From Bacillota bacterium (lineage in GTDB: Bacteria > Bacillota > UBA4882 > UBA8346): DNA of 28,451 nucleotides. The number at the start of each line of letters is the position of its first letter. The first letter of the stretch is position 1. Location of the stretch: positions 1 to 28,451 of the forward strand of contig JAEYPR010000033.1 of the NCBI GenBank assembly GCA_023410535.1, given 5' to 3'. The translations under genes were made by a program, and so were the position numbers. A model generated the notes under the pieces. The model saw nothing but the letters and a program-made list of their open reading frames with translations, was not told the DNA's origin and did not search any database. This document shows, one piece after another, positions 16,754 to 24,030 of the stretch.

Positions 16754-16817
16754 TTCACATCCTTCTCAGGGAGCGATTTGCCGATGCAATTCGCTCAATT
16801 TGCTGAGATAGTCTATG

Positions 16818-16850
16818 AAAAAAGCCCGCCGGCAGTGACGGGGTTTGTTT
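16818..16850 (-). terminator. Second terminator behind the thioesterase gene
   Basis: On the reverse strand AACCCCG and CGGGCTT form a stem with one mismatch, followed by TTTTTT. With the hairpin at 16857-16895 it makes a tandem terminator pair. Confidence 0.6.
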
Positions 16851-16856
16851 GAAAAG

Positions 16857-16895
16857 AAAGACTTTCCCAATCAACGTTAAATTGGAAAAGTCTTT
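16857..16895 (-). terminator. Terminator behind the thioesterase gene
   Basis: AAAGACTTTCCCAAT pairs with ATTGGAAAAGTCTTT, 14 of 15 pairs, with a CTTTCTTTTC tail on the reverse strand. Confidence 0.75.
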
Positions 16896-16903
16896 CGTTA
16901 AGG

Positions 16904-17401
16904 TTATTCTTCACATTTACGGCACCGGCTCAAACGGCGTTTTTCGGCGTTGGCAAATTCTGCATGTTCTTCGGGAGTTTCCGGTTCTAATTGAGGAACC
17001 GGGGAAGGTCTCCCTTGGTCATTCAGAGCGACGAAGGTGAAGTAGGCTTCGTTGGTTAGGATTTTCGCTCCCGAGTAGGGATTTTCGGCGTACGCGTGGA
17101 TTACGACCTCCATTGAGGTGGTGCCGACCCAAGTTAGGCGGGCTTTGACTGTCACAATTTCACCCATCTTCACTGGGTGTCTGAAGTCGATACAATCGAC
17201 GGCGATGGTCGCCACCACCTTGTTGGAATGGCGTGTTGCGGCCATTGCCCCGGCAATATCCATCCAATGCATCATCCTGCCCCCGAGCAGGTTGCCAAGT
17301 AAATTGGTGTCATTAGGCAGGACCAATTCGGTCATTTCAACTGCGGATTCCGACGGTTTTTTAGCGCTTCGTGATTGGTCGACGGTTTGCGATTCGCTCA
17401 T
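16904..17401 (-). CDS. Acyl-CoA thioesterase, hot-dog fold (YciA/BACH/YkhA type)
   Basis: Hydrolyses acyl-CoA to free acid and CoA in the cytoplasm. 165 residues with one hot-dog domain: ELVLPNDTNLLGNLLGGRMMHWMDIAGAMAA is the family helix carrying the catalytic-type Asp (about 48), followed by CIDFRHPVKMGEIV and LTWVGTTSMEVVI. The short C-terminus ends in CRKCEE and is charged. The nucleotide/CoA specificity is not visible. Upstream, an extended -10 box lies about 40 bases before the ATG. Nothing links it to its neighbours. Confidence 0.88.
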   Translation of the reverse strand: MSESQTVDQSRSAKKPSESAVEMTELVLPNDTNLLGNLLGGRMMHWMDIAGAMAATRHSNKVVATIAVDCIDFRHPVKMGEIVTVKARLTWVGTTSMEVVIHAYAENPYSGAKILTNEAYFTFVALNDQGRPSPVPQLEPETPEEHAEFANAEKRRLSRCRKCEE

Positions 17402-17439
17402 TTTACACCTCAGCTGTGGAATACCAAATTATTGCTAAG

Positions 17440-17448
17440 ATTATACCA
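17440..17448 (-). promoter_or_regulatory. Extended -10 promoter of the thioesterase gene
   Basis: The reverse strand reads TGGTATAAT, with the same extended -10 sequence as the first pectate lyase promoter. No strong -35 is seen. Confidence 0.5.
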
Positions 17449-17498
17449 TAGATTCGCCGAAAAAATGTGTCATTTGAATAAAACCCAGGGAAATGGAA

Positions 17499-17527
17499 TT
17501 GACATTGCCTGAAATATCAGGTAACAT
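17499..17527 (+). promoter_or_regulatory. Promoter of the manganese riboswitch transcript
   Basis: TTGACA (17499-17504), 17-base spacer, TAACAT (17522-17527). The predicted start, near 17534, coincides with the first base of the riboswitch P1 stem. Confidence 0.75.
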
Positions 17528-17534
17528 ACTAGAT

Positions 17535-17635
17535 GTTAAGAGGGAGTAGTTGAAATTACAAAGTCAACACACTGGTTAAACCTTCCGGTTTACCTGGCTT
17601 TGTAACCCGACATTTTGGGTAACGAGACTTTTAAC
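17535..17635 (+). promoter_or_regulatory. yybP-ykoY manganese riboswitch
   Basis: The aptamer shows the conserved GGGAGTAG (17542-17549), the ACAAAG/CTTTGT helix (17558-17563 with 17598-17603), an inner AAACC-TTCC-GGTTT hairpin, and ACCCGACATTTTGGGT with the conserved CCGACA. P1 is closed by GTTAAGAG (17535-17542) with CTTTTAAC (17628-17635). The 3' strand of P1 is part of the 5' arm of the following terminator, so the two structures exclude each other: Mn2+ binding should stabilise P1 and permit transcription. The family is known to sense Mn2+ and to control cation exporters such as the gene downstream. Confidence 0.9.
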
Positions 17636-17673
17636 ATAATCCAGACCATGGATTATGTTAAAAGTCTTTTTTT
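17625..17673 (+). terminator. Riboswitch expression-platform terminator
   Basis: AGACTTTTAACATAATCC (17625-17642) and its perfect 18-base complement (17650-17667), seven-base loop, then T7. It overlaps the P1 3' strand by eight bases. Confidence 0.92.
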
Positions 17674-17702
17674 ATCGAAAAATTTAAAAGGAGCGGATGA
17701 CA

Positions 17703-18428
17703 GTGAGTTCAGGAATAATGGCATTTCTCTTCTCGGTAGGCGCGGTCACCTTGGCGGAGATGGGGGACAAAACCCAACTATTGGCCATGGCCTTCGCGTG
17801 TAAGTACAAAGCGTCGAAAGTCATGATTGGAGTGTTTATCGCGACCATTTTTAATCATGCTCTCGCCGTTGCCGTCGGTAACTTATTGACCAAATTTCAC
17901 CAAGCGGAAGTGTGGATTCAGGGGCTTGCGGCACTTTCATTCATCTTTTTCGGTTTGTGGACAATTCGCGGGGACAAGCTGGAAGGGGAAGAAAACCGTA
18001 TTTCCAAATTCGGCGTGATTACTACCGTAACCATTGCCTTTTTTATTGCTGAGTTGGGTGATAAAACGCAACTGGCCACCATTGCGCTGGCGACCAAATT
18101 TCCGACGGTTCCAGTCTGGATTTTACTAGGGACAACCACCGGGATGTTAATCGCCGACGCGTTGGGAATTATGATCGGTGTCGTCGCCTGTAAGCAGATT
18201 CCGGAGCGAACGATCAAATTGGTTTCAGCCGCCGCTTTTATCATTTTCGGGCTAATTGCCGTCTATCAGGTGGCATTCGATAAATTAGGTTTAAACCTAG
18301 GGATTATTGCGCTGATTGAGCTGGCGTTAGTCGCTATAACCGCAGTCATTGCCTACCGGTTAATCGAACAGGAGAAAGCAACCCCGGCGGAACCGCAAGT
18401 GGTCTGTCGCACGAAAGAATCAGCCTAA
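17703..18428 (+). CDS. TMEM165/GDT1 (UPF0016) family manganese exporter
   Basis: Membrane cation exporter; bacterial members (MneA type) export Mn2+. About 241 residues with six likely membrane segments in two homologous halves, each carrying the family signature E-x-G-D-K-T: LAEMGDKTQLLAM and IAELGDKTQLATI. AAGGAG lies nine bases before the GTG at 17703 but only three before the ATG at 17697, so the GTG is preferred; either start gives the same protein core. Regulation is visible: the upstream yybP-ykoY riboswitch should turn the gene on when Mn2+ is high. No other genes share the transcript. Confidence 0.92.
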   Translation: MSSGIMAFLFSVGAVTLAEMGDKTQLLAMAFACKYKASKVMIGVFIATIFNHALAVAVGNLLTKFHQAEVWIQGLAALSFIFFGLWTIRGDKLEGEENRISKFGVITTVTIAFFIAELGDKTQLATIALATKFPTVPVWILLGTTTGMLIADALGIMIGVVACKQIPERTIKLVSAAAFIIFGLIAVYQVAFDKLGLNLGIIALIELALVAITAVIAYRLIEQEKATPAEPQVVCRTKESA

Positions 18429-18440
18429 AAAATGGATTGA

Positions 18441-18470
18441 TTGACTTGAAGTGTCAACTCTTGTTACAAT
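18441..18470 (+). promoter_or_regulatory. Promoter of the secreted jelly-roll protein gene
   Basis: TTGACT (18441-18446), 18-base spacer, TACAAT (18465-18470). The -35 is the left arm of TTGAC-N7-GTCAA (18441-18457), a possible operator. Confidence 0.55.
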
Positions 18471-18530
18471 AGAGAAGGTTACAACTCCAGTTATCCAAAA
18501 AAGATAGAGCGAAATGGGAGGAATGAGTGA

Positions 18531-19214
18531 ATGAAACAAAGAATCGGTATTGCAGCAGCAGTGTTACTAGTCGCGTTGCTGGGAACTTCCCTCGTCTGCG
18601 CCGCGCCGGTGACTCCGAAATGGGTGGCGTACGATTACACAACCCAAGTCGAGCCCCCGCCAGGATTTGAAGAGGGAACCGGTAGCAGCCCTATGTCTTA
18701 CTATTGCAAGATTGAAGACGGCGTTTTAGTTTTTAACACAATGTCCGATCCGAAAGCCGGGCCAACCTATAAACTGCGGATCTCCCCCCCGAAACCGGGT
18801 TTTAAAATGACCGTCGTGGCCAGAGCGAAAGTCAACAGTGAATTCGGAATGGATTTTGATTTCCGGACCGGCGTGCGGGAACGGGTTCAACTATTGGGAT
18901 CGGGAATCAGCCTGAATACCTCGAAAATCAACGATACGACAGTCAAGACCACCGATTGGCATACTTATTTTATGACCTTTGAAGTCATTAAGGACGGCAG
19001 CTTGAAGCTTGTCACCAAAATTTATGTTGACGGAGCCACTACTCCGATCGTTCAAGGAACATCCGATACGACTGACACTTCCGGTTATTTCCGTTTCGGC
19101 GACGGTTCCGGCAGCTCGGGCTATATGGGTTCGCTTGACTGGATCATGTATACTTTCGATGGCGCCTTTACCCCTGATCAAGTCAATCTGCCAAGCGGCT
19201 TTAGCCTGAACTAA
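18531..19214 (+). CDS. Secreted protein with jelly-roll-like domain, related to the CE8 N-terminal domain
   Basis: 227 residues; signal peptide about 1-25 (ending VCA), then one beta-rich domain. I do not recognise a named family. The pattern DWHTYFMTFEVIKDG, KIYVDGA and FRFGDGSG closely parallels DWHDYRLVFVRAADG, AYIDGV and LQFGAN in residues 139-186 of the pectin methylesterase, and the W-H-x-Y ... Y-x-D-G layout is typical of laminin-G/concanavalin-like carbohydrate-binding folds. It may therefore be a free-standing sugar-binding protein. AGGAATGAGTGA precedes the ATG with fair spacing. Monocistronic, with its own promoter and terminator. Confidence 0.75.
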   Translation: MKQRIGIAAAVLLVALLGTSLVCAAPVTPKWVAYDYTTQVEPPPGFEEGTGSSPMSYYCKIEDGVLVFNTMSDPKAGPTYKLRISPPKPGFKMTVVARAKVNSEFGMDFDFRTGVRERVQLLGSGISLNTSKINDTTVKTTDWHTYFMTFEVIKDGSLKLVTKIYVDGATTPIVQGTSDTTDTSGYFRFGDGSGSSGYMGSLDWIMYTFDGAFTPDQVNLPSGFSLN

Positions 19215-19240
19215 TCATTCCCTATTGAACTTGCGTATAG

Positions 19241-19269
19241 AAAAACCCGGATTGCTCCGGGTTTTTTTG
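19241..19269 (+). terminator. Rho-independent terminator
   Basis: AAAAACCCGG-ATTGCT-CCGGGTTTTTTT, a perfect stem with T-run. Confidence 0.92.
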
Positions 19270-19421
19270 TTTAGGAAATGATATCGACTAATGCGGTTGC
19301 GGAAGAACGTTCCATTGATGCTGCGTAACTCAAAATATGGAATTTATATACAAAAAATGGAGGCAATTCTCCGGGAATGGCGAATATCTAATTTATTCTG
19401 AATCGATAGGAGGTATCACTG

Positions 19422-19661
19422 TTGCCGGATTGCGAGTGTTTACCCATGTGCCCTTTCTTCAATGGTAAAATGGAATCCATGCCAACGACCGCCACGATTA
19501 TGAAAAGACGATTATGCCGATCCAACAGCGACAATTGCGCCCGTTACCTGGTCTTTGCGGCGCTAGGCAGCGAAATGGTCCCAATCAGTCTTTACCCCAA
19601 CCAACTTGAACGAGCTAGAGAAATTATTAATTCAGCACGCAATATTACATCAGAAGCGTGA
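19422..19661 (+). CDS. Small Cys-motif protein, 79 residues
   Basis: Starts with TTG, with AGGAGG eight bases upstream. The N-terminus MPDCECLPMCPFFNGKM carries C-x-C-x3-C, and RRLCRSNSDNCARYLVF carries two more Cys. The five-cysteine layout followed by ALGSEMVP and YPNQLERAREII looks like a small family of uncharacterised proteins in anaerobes, possibly binding a metal or Fe-S cluster. Function unknown. It ends just before a bidirectional terminator facing the next tiny gene. Confidence 0.65.
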   Translation: MPDCECLPMCPFFNGKMESMPTTATIMKRRLCRSNSDNCARYLVFAALGSEMVPISLYPNQLERAREIINSARNITSEA

Positions 19662-19678
19662 GAACTGGGAGACCCCGT

Positions 19679-19713
19679 GAAAAAGCGATGCAGGTGATGC
19701 AAAGCTTTTTTTG
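19679..19713. terminator. Bidirectional terminator
   Basis: AAAAGC..TGCA pairs with TGCA..GCTTTT across a two-base internal loop, with runs of A and T on either side. It separates two convergent small genes. Confidence 0.75.
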
Positions 19714-19735
19714 TTTCCGTTTGGAATGATATGTC

Positions 19736-19900
19736 TTACGCGATGACCCGATGGAAATTTATTCCGGGATGGGTGATATGGCGGCAGGTACAGTCGGAAC
19801 AGTCATTCAACTGACATTGCAAGCATTCGTCGGGAACAACGATACTGGCATTGATTGCTTGGGCGATATGAATTAACTTCTTAATCTGCGCAGGATTCAT
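19736..19900 (-). CDS. Very small Cys-rich protein, 54 residues
   Basis: The ATG at 19900 follows GGGAGG with seven bases of spacing and gives MNPAQIKKLIHIAQAIN; the longer in-frame start at 19969 has no such site. The C-terminal half holds CLQCQLNDCSDCTC (six Cys in CxxC and CxxCxC spacing) followed by HITHPG, so a Zn or Fe-S site is plausible. No known family recognised. Confidence 0.6.
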   Translation of the reverse strand: MNPAQIKKLIHIAQAINASIVVPDECLQCQLNDCSDCTCRHITHPGINFHRVIA

Positions 19901-20064
19901 TGCTGAACCTCCCTGGTTTATTTCAAAGAACGACTTAATTGTAGCAGGATTGTGAATAGCTCCGCTCAAGAGTGGATTAAGTTTTCGTTAAATACTTACT
20001 TTAATGCGATAAACAATTTGAACGAAAAAGTTATTTTTTCAGGATTTCTGACATTCGTCGCGGT

Positions 20065-20076
20065 GGAAACCGGTTT
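20065..20076. promoter_or_regulatory. LacI-family operator candidate upstream of kdgK
   Basis: GGAAACCGGTTT contains the 10-base palindrome AAACCGGTTT, with the central CpG that LacI-family regulators prefer. Uronate genes in many bacteria are under such regulators. The role here is inferred. Confidence 0.4.
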
Positions 20077-20118
20077 ATGTTAAAATTCTGTTATAAAATC
20101 GGTTTCCTGCAAATACCA

Positions 20119-20144
20119 TTGAAGGGGGGATCCCTTCAAACACA
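20119..20144 (+). promoter_or_regulatory. Motif shared with the first pectate lyase upstream region
   Basis: TTGAAGGGGGG-N7-CAAACACA, the second copy of the motif at 439-464. In this copy TTGAAGGG and CCCTTCAA also form a perfect inverted repeat around GGGAT, which is lost in the other copy. Confidence 0.4.
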
Positions 20145-20195
20145 ATGTCTTTACGTAATTTGTATAAATTGTCCTGTAATTTTATGGGATCGCCG

Positions 20196-20229
20196 TTGTC
20201 TTGAAGGGCTTCGGAACGTATGATAAAAT
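20196..20229 (+). promoter_or_regulatory. Promoter of kdgK
   Basis: TTGTCT (20196) with TATGAT (20219) at 17 bases, overlapping an alternative TTGAAG (20201) with TAAAAT (20224) at 17 bases. The TTGAAGGG half-site covers the -35, where a repressor could act. Confidence 0.5.
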
Positions 20230-20324
20230 AAGCCGGGTGGCAGAACTTAAGCAGTGTAAGAAGTACGGAACGAATTTTTAAATAATAAAAAAATCATAAT
20301 AAATACATAGGAGGGTAATCATCA

Positions 20325-21428
20325 ATGTCCTTAGATTTAAACGTCAAACCAAAGAGCAGTTGTAAATATGACTGTATCTCCTTGGGCGAAGTTATGTTGC
20401 GCCTCGATCCCGGTGAAGGTCGGATCAAAACCGCCCGGCAATTCAAAGCCTGGGAAGGCGGCGGTGAGTACAATGTCTCCCGTGGACTCAAAAAATGCTT
20501 TGGGATGGACGTCGCAGTCGTAACCGCATTTGCCGACAATGAAGTGGGTCATCTGGTTGAAGATTTCATTATGCAGGGCGGCGTTGACACTTCGCTTATC
20601 AAATGGTTCCCTTATGATGGAATCGGCCGGAATGTCCGTAATGGTCTCAACTTTACCGAAAGAGGTTTTGGTATCCGTGGCGCCGTCGGTGTGTCCGACC
20701 GGGCCAATACCGCCGCTTCACAACTGAAAAAAGGCGACATTGATTGGGATTACATCTTCGGAACTTTAGGTTGCCGTTGGCTTCATACCGGCGGTATCTA
20801 CGCCGCCCTTTCCGCAACCACTCCGGATGTGGTCATTGAAGCGGTTCAAAAGGCTAAGCAATACGGTACGTTGGTTTCTTACGACTTAAACTATCGTCCT
20901 TCCCTTTGGAAAGGTATCGGCGGTAAAGAGAAGGCTCAAGAAGTCAACCAAGAGATCGCCAAATACATCGACGTCATGATCGGCAATGAAGAAGACTTCA
21001 CCGCTTCGCTCGGTTTCGAAATCGAAGGCGCCGATGAGAACCTCAAAGAATTGAACCTTGACGGTTATAAGAACATGATCAACGAAGTGGTCAAGACCTA
21101 TCCGAACTTCAAAGTGGTCGCCACCACTTTACGTACGGTCAAAACCGCAACCGTTAATGACTGGTCCGCAATGTGTTGGGCTGACGGTCAAATTTACAAA
21201 GCCAAAGATTACCCGGCCTTGGAGATTATGGACCGGGTCGGCGGCGGCGACAGCTTCGCTTCCGGATTGGTTTACGGTTTGATCACCAGCGGCGATCCTG
21301 AGAAAGCCGTTAACTATGGAGCGGCTCACGGCGCTTTGGCCATGACCACTCCTGGAGATACCACCATGGCTAGCTTAAAAGAAGTCGAAAAAATCATGGG
21401 TGGCGGCGGCGCCCGGGTTGATCGATAA
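20325..21428 (+). CDS. kdgK: 2-dehydro-3-deoxygluconokinase (KDG kinase), PfkB family
   Basis: Phosphorylates KDG, the end product of uronate catabolism, to KDPG. 367 residues with the PfkB/ribokinase fold: the N-terminal SLGEVMLRLDP, the sugar-binding GGGEYNVSRGLKKCFG, YDLNYRPSLWK, the GNEEDF motif and the C-terminal signature with catalytic Asp in DRVGGGDSFASGL. This is the group of KDG kinases rather than fructokinases, judged from the EGGGEYNVS and LNYR-type motifs. The ATG follows AGGAGGG with good spacing. Its place in a window full of pectinases, and the motif shared with the first lyase, agree with a role in galacturonate use. Confidence 0.88.
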   Translation: MSLDLNVKPKSSCKYDCISLGEVMLRLDPGEGRIKTARQFKAWEGGGEYNVSRGLKKCFGMDVAVVTAFADNEVGHLVEDFIMQGGVDTSLIKWFPYDGIGRNVRNGLNFTERGFGIRGAVGVSDRANTAASQLKKGDIDWDYIFGTLGCRWLHTGGIYAALSATTPDVVIEAVQKAKQYGTLVSYDLNYRPSLWKGIGGKEKAQEVNQEIAKYIDVMIGNEEDFTASLGFEIEGADENLKELNLDGYKNMINEVVKTYPNFKVVATTLRTVKTATVNDWSAMCWADGQIYKAKDYPALEIMDRVGGGDSFASGLVYGLITSGDPEKAVNYGAAHGALAMTTPGDTTMASLKEVEKIMGGGGARVDR

Positions 21429-21454
21429 ACCGTATCAATATTCAATATTTCTAC

Positions 21455-21488
21455 AAAAAAAGAAGTGACTGGTTTCACTTCTTTTTTT
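21455..21488 (+). terminator. Terminator of kdgK
   Basis: AAAAAAAGAAGTGA pairs perfectly with TCACTTCTTTTTTT, loop of six bases. Confidence 0.92.
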
Positions 21489-21535
21489 GTGCTATTGATT
21501 CTGTATTTTGTACTAAAGTAGATGGTTGGTGCCTA

Positions 21536-21564
21536 TTGATAACCATGGTTAATCTCGTTAAAAT
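21536..21564 (+). promoter_or_regulatory. Promoter of the hydroxyacid dehydrogenase with operator in spacer
   Basis: TTGATA (21536-21541), 17-base spacer, TAAAAT (21559-21564). The perfect 12-base palindrome TAACCATGGTTA (21540-21551) overlaps the -35 end and fills much of the spacer, an ideal repressor position. Confidence 0.6.
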
Positions 21565-21614
21565 GGTAACAGAATAAAGAAAGAGTAGAAATGACCATAG
21601 TGAGGGAGATAAGC

Positions 21615-22562
21615 ATGATCGTAACTTTAGCGCCCCCAAGATTATTTACCGAAGCTGACCTTGCGCGTTTTACTGAGCGTACCGGCGAAACACTTCATAT
21701 TATCCACGATGTCAAAAGCAATCCCGGCCTGTTGGCGGCTGCTGAGATCCTCCTGATCTTTGGCGAGTTGAATTCCGAAATCCTGCAAGCCTGCCCGCGG
21801 TTGAAATGGTTGTTCAGTCTGAGCGCCGGAATGGACTTGCTTCCATGGGCTGATTTGGTTGAACGGGGGATTGTTGTCTCCAATGTGCGAGGGATTCATG
21901 GGACGCAGATGGCGGAACACACAATCGGGATCATGATCGCTTTTAGCCGGCAATTGAACTGGTGTTACCGCAGCCAACTACGTCGGGAATGGCGTTCTCC
22001 TTGGACGGTCAACGAATTAACCGGGCAGACCTTGAGTATTATTGGAGCGGGAAGTATCGGCAAAGAAATAGCGAAAAAGGCCAAAGCCTTTGATATGAAG
22101 GTCATCGGAATCAAAAGGAATCCGGAGCCCTTGGCGTACTTTGATGAAGTATGGGGTCTCGATCAACTGCATCGGGTGTTAGGCGCCGCTGATTATCATG
22201 CGTTAATCACACCGTTGACGGAGGAAACATACCACCTGATCGGCGCCGCCGAGTTCCAGGCGATGAAACCCACGAGTATCTTTATTAACATCTCCCGTGG
22301 CGACACGGTGGATGAAAAGGCGATGTTAGCCGCCTTGCAAAATGGCGAGATAGCCGGGGCGGGTCTGGACGTATTTTCCGAAGAACCGCTCCCGTCGAAC
22401 AGTCCGTTTTGGGAGCTGCCGAATGTAATCATCACTCCGCATAGTTCCGGGAAAAGTCCTTATTATATGCAACGGGCGTTGGAGCTTTTTACCGAAAGTT
22501 TGCTGGCGTACCGTCAGGGAAAATCATTACCCAATCAGATTGATCCATCGCGTAAATATTAA
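21615..22562 (+). CDS. D-isomer specific 2-hydroxyacid dehydrogenase
   Basis: NAD(P)-dependent oxidoreductase of 315 residues for a 2-oxo/2-hydroxy acid pair (glyoxylate/hydroxypyruvate-reductase-like, exact substrate open). Rossmann motif GAGSIGKEIAKKA about residue 140; the catalytic triad is visible as Arg in NISRGDTVDE, Glu in FSEEPLPS and His in ITPHSSGKS; substrate loop SLSAGMD. The ATG at 21615 has GAGGGAG six bases upstream; the ATG at 21591 has none. It has its own promoter behind the kdgK terminator, so it is not strictly operonic. Possible links to uronate catabolism are speculation. Confidence 0.87.
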   Translation: MIVTLAPPRLFTEADLARFTERTGETLHIIHDVKSNPGLLAAAEILLIFGELNSEILQACPRLKWLFSLSAGMDLLPWADLVERGIVVSNVRGIHGTQMAEHTIGIMIAFSRQLNWCYRSQLRREWRSPWTVNELTGQTLSIIGAGSIGKEIAKKAKAFDMKVIGIKRNPEPLAYFDEVWGLDQLHRVLGAADYHALITPLTEETYHLIGAAEFQAMKPTSIFINISRGDTVDEKAMLAALQNGEIAGAGLDVFSEEPLPSNSPFWELPNVIITPHSSGKSPYYMQRALELFTESLLAYRQGKSLPNQIDPSRKY

Positions 22563-22578
22563 TCGCGAGATTATCATT

Positions 22579-22612
22579 AAAAACCTCACTACAGTGAGTG
22601 TAATGAGGTTTT
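22579..22612. terminator. Bidirectional terminator
   Basis: AAAACCTCA-C-TACA-GTGAG-TGTA-A-TGAGGTTTT, between two convergent genes. Confidence 0.85.
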
Positions 22613-22616
22613 AACA

Positions 22617-23120
22617 TCAGGTTTGGCTGAGCGCGTTTTTTTCATACAGTTTGACCCGTTTCGACCAACGAAAATAAAGATACCAAAGCACACTATAGAC
22701 GATTGTGTATGCTAAGGGAATGATCAAGCAATTCAGCGTTAACGTCTGCACATCGGGAAATTGGTTGATCCGGAAGCCGATGGCTTTTTTATCAAGCAAC
22801 CGGTAGTGATAAATGATAAAGGTAGCAACAGTCAAAAACACCAGCCGGTAAATTAAGAAAACTTTGGCGATTTTTATCGCATGGCGGCGTAAACGGTAAA
22901 ACGCAAAACAGGTAAATGCAATAAATATCAAGTATAAATTGCCGAAAACGAGATAGGTATTATGCCAAAACGGTTGGGAGCGCAGCAAACCCGCCCCTTG
23001 ATAAACATCAGTCAAACCAATCAATAACTCGCAGATAATCAGCATTGCACAAAAACAGAGAATAAAACCGGCAACGGGTTTGTCTTCTTCATATTCATAG
23101 GGCTTGCGGAATTCATCCAT
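22617..23120 (-). CDS. DUF2569-like membrane protein
   Basis: 167 residues with four hydrophobic segments (about 17-38, 58-78, 87-107, 126-149). The end YLYFRWSKRVKLYE matches the terminal pattern of DUF2569 proteins, whose role is unknown; the match is from this motif and topology only. GGGAGG lies seven bases before the ATG. Alone on its transcript. Confidence 0.7.
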   Translation of the reverse strand: MDEFRKPYEYEEDKPVAGFILCFCAMLIICELLIGLTDVYQGAGLLRSQPFWHNTYLVFGNLYLIFIAFTCFAFYRLRRHAIKIAKVFLIYRLVFLTVATFIIYHYRLLDKKAIGFRINQFPDVQTLTLNCLIIPLAYTIVYSVLWYLYFRWSKRVKLYEKNALSQT

Positions 23121-23282
23121 ATTTCAATCCTCCCATTGATTCTAACTGTAAATTAAAGAGATTATAGCAAAACTGCCGGTGGATAACAACAATACCAAAG
23201 GATGGTATTTCCCTGTATAAGGCGGCAAACATCCGTTGCTAAAAATGACAAGTCAAATTCGCGTTTTTTGAAAAGGTAAAAG

Positions 23283-23316
23283 AAAAAACCCTGCAAACGT
23301 TGGAATTTCTGCAAGG
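23283..23316 (-). terminator. Terminator behind the small gene at 23350
   Basis: On the reverse strand CCTTGCA pairs with TGCAGGG, followed by T6. Confidence 0.65.
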
Positions 23317-23349
23317 CCTTGTTCTTTTGCTTGGATGGATTTAATTGTT

Positions 23350-23544
23350 TCAGGAGCCTAAAACGATTTCGCCATTACGAATTGCTTTACGGAAACCGTT
23401 CAGCGCATATTGTAATTGAGCTGCGGCCTGAAGGTCACTGGGTTTTTGTTTATTTGCCATGATCGCTTCGGCAATGGCCTTCGCTTTCGGATGATCGGGA
23501 TTTTTTGCCAGCCAGACCTGTTCATCTTGGTTTAACGGTATCAT
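23350..23544 (-). CDS. Small hypothetical protein, 64 residues
   Basis: Reverse-strand frame with GAGGAG ten bases before the ATG and a terminator behind it. The sequence is soluble, with a possible helical middle (KAKAIAEAIMANKQ) and a mixed charged tail (FRKAIRNGEIVLGS). I do not recognise the family. Confidence comes from the ribosome binding site, the terminator and balanced composition. Confidence 0.6.
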   Translation of the reverse strand: MIPLNQDEQVWLAKNPDHPKAKAIAEAIMANKQKPSDLQAAAQLQYALNGFRKAIRNGEIVLGS

Positions 23545-24030
23545 TAACGATTCACTCCTCTATCATTTTCAATTATATATTGAATCAATATTCCATGTAA
23601 AGGATTAACTTTGCCAAAAGCGTGATTGCAATAAAAGTGCCATTCGAAATGAAAAATTGAGCGTAAAAAGCCTCCTATTCATTTTCGGAAAGAAGCGGGG
23701 ATAACTTAAGAAAAGTTTCGCTGGAAATTCAAATTTTAACATTTCCAAACGTCATGAGTAACAATAATATATTGATGGTTTTAGCCATTTCAACGATTCA
23801 GGGCAGCGATCAAACGAGTTTGGATCTGTTATCAGAAATATAACCAACTCATATTATAACCTAAATTGTCAAACCGCGGTTAATATTTTACTTAGTTGAA
23901 AGGTAAATTTTTTTGGTCAATCGAAAGGGTGGTGTTTTTCAAGGAGATTATGATAAAATAACGATTGTGCGCTGCAATATTTTGGAACAGCTTGTTGCAA
24001 AAGAAATAATTAAAAACCGGAGGTAGAACA
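23545..24030. other. Non-coding region, 486 bases
   Basis: AT-rich, no gene found. TATGATAAAATAA at 23949-23961 repeats the -10 region of the kdgK promoter exactly (13 bases) and may be the -10 of the following gene, but no good -35 is seen. Confidence 0.4.

Larger units (their letters stand above)
19901..20195. other. Upstream region of kdgK with several inverted repeats
   Basis: No gene. Contains AAACCGGTTT (20067-20076), a perfect palindrome with central CG as in LacI-family operators; GGAAACCG (20065-20072) with its distant complement CGGTTTCC (20100-20107) 27 bases later; and TTGAAGGG-GGGAT-CCCTTCAA (20119-20139). TTGAAGGG recurs as a half-site at 20201-20208. Confidence 0.5.

Noticed and set aside
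20145..20195. Possible 16-codon leader peptide before kdgK (ATG at 20145)
   Set aside because: The G-rich stretch is about 15 bases away, too far for a ribosome binding site, and it lies upstream of the best promoter.
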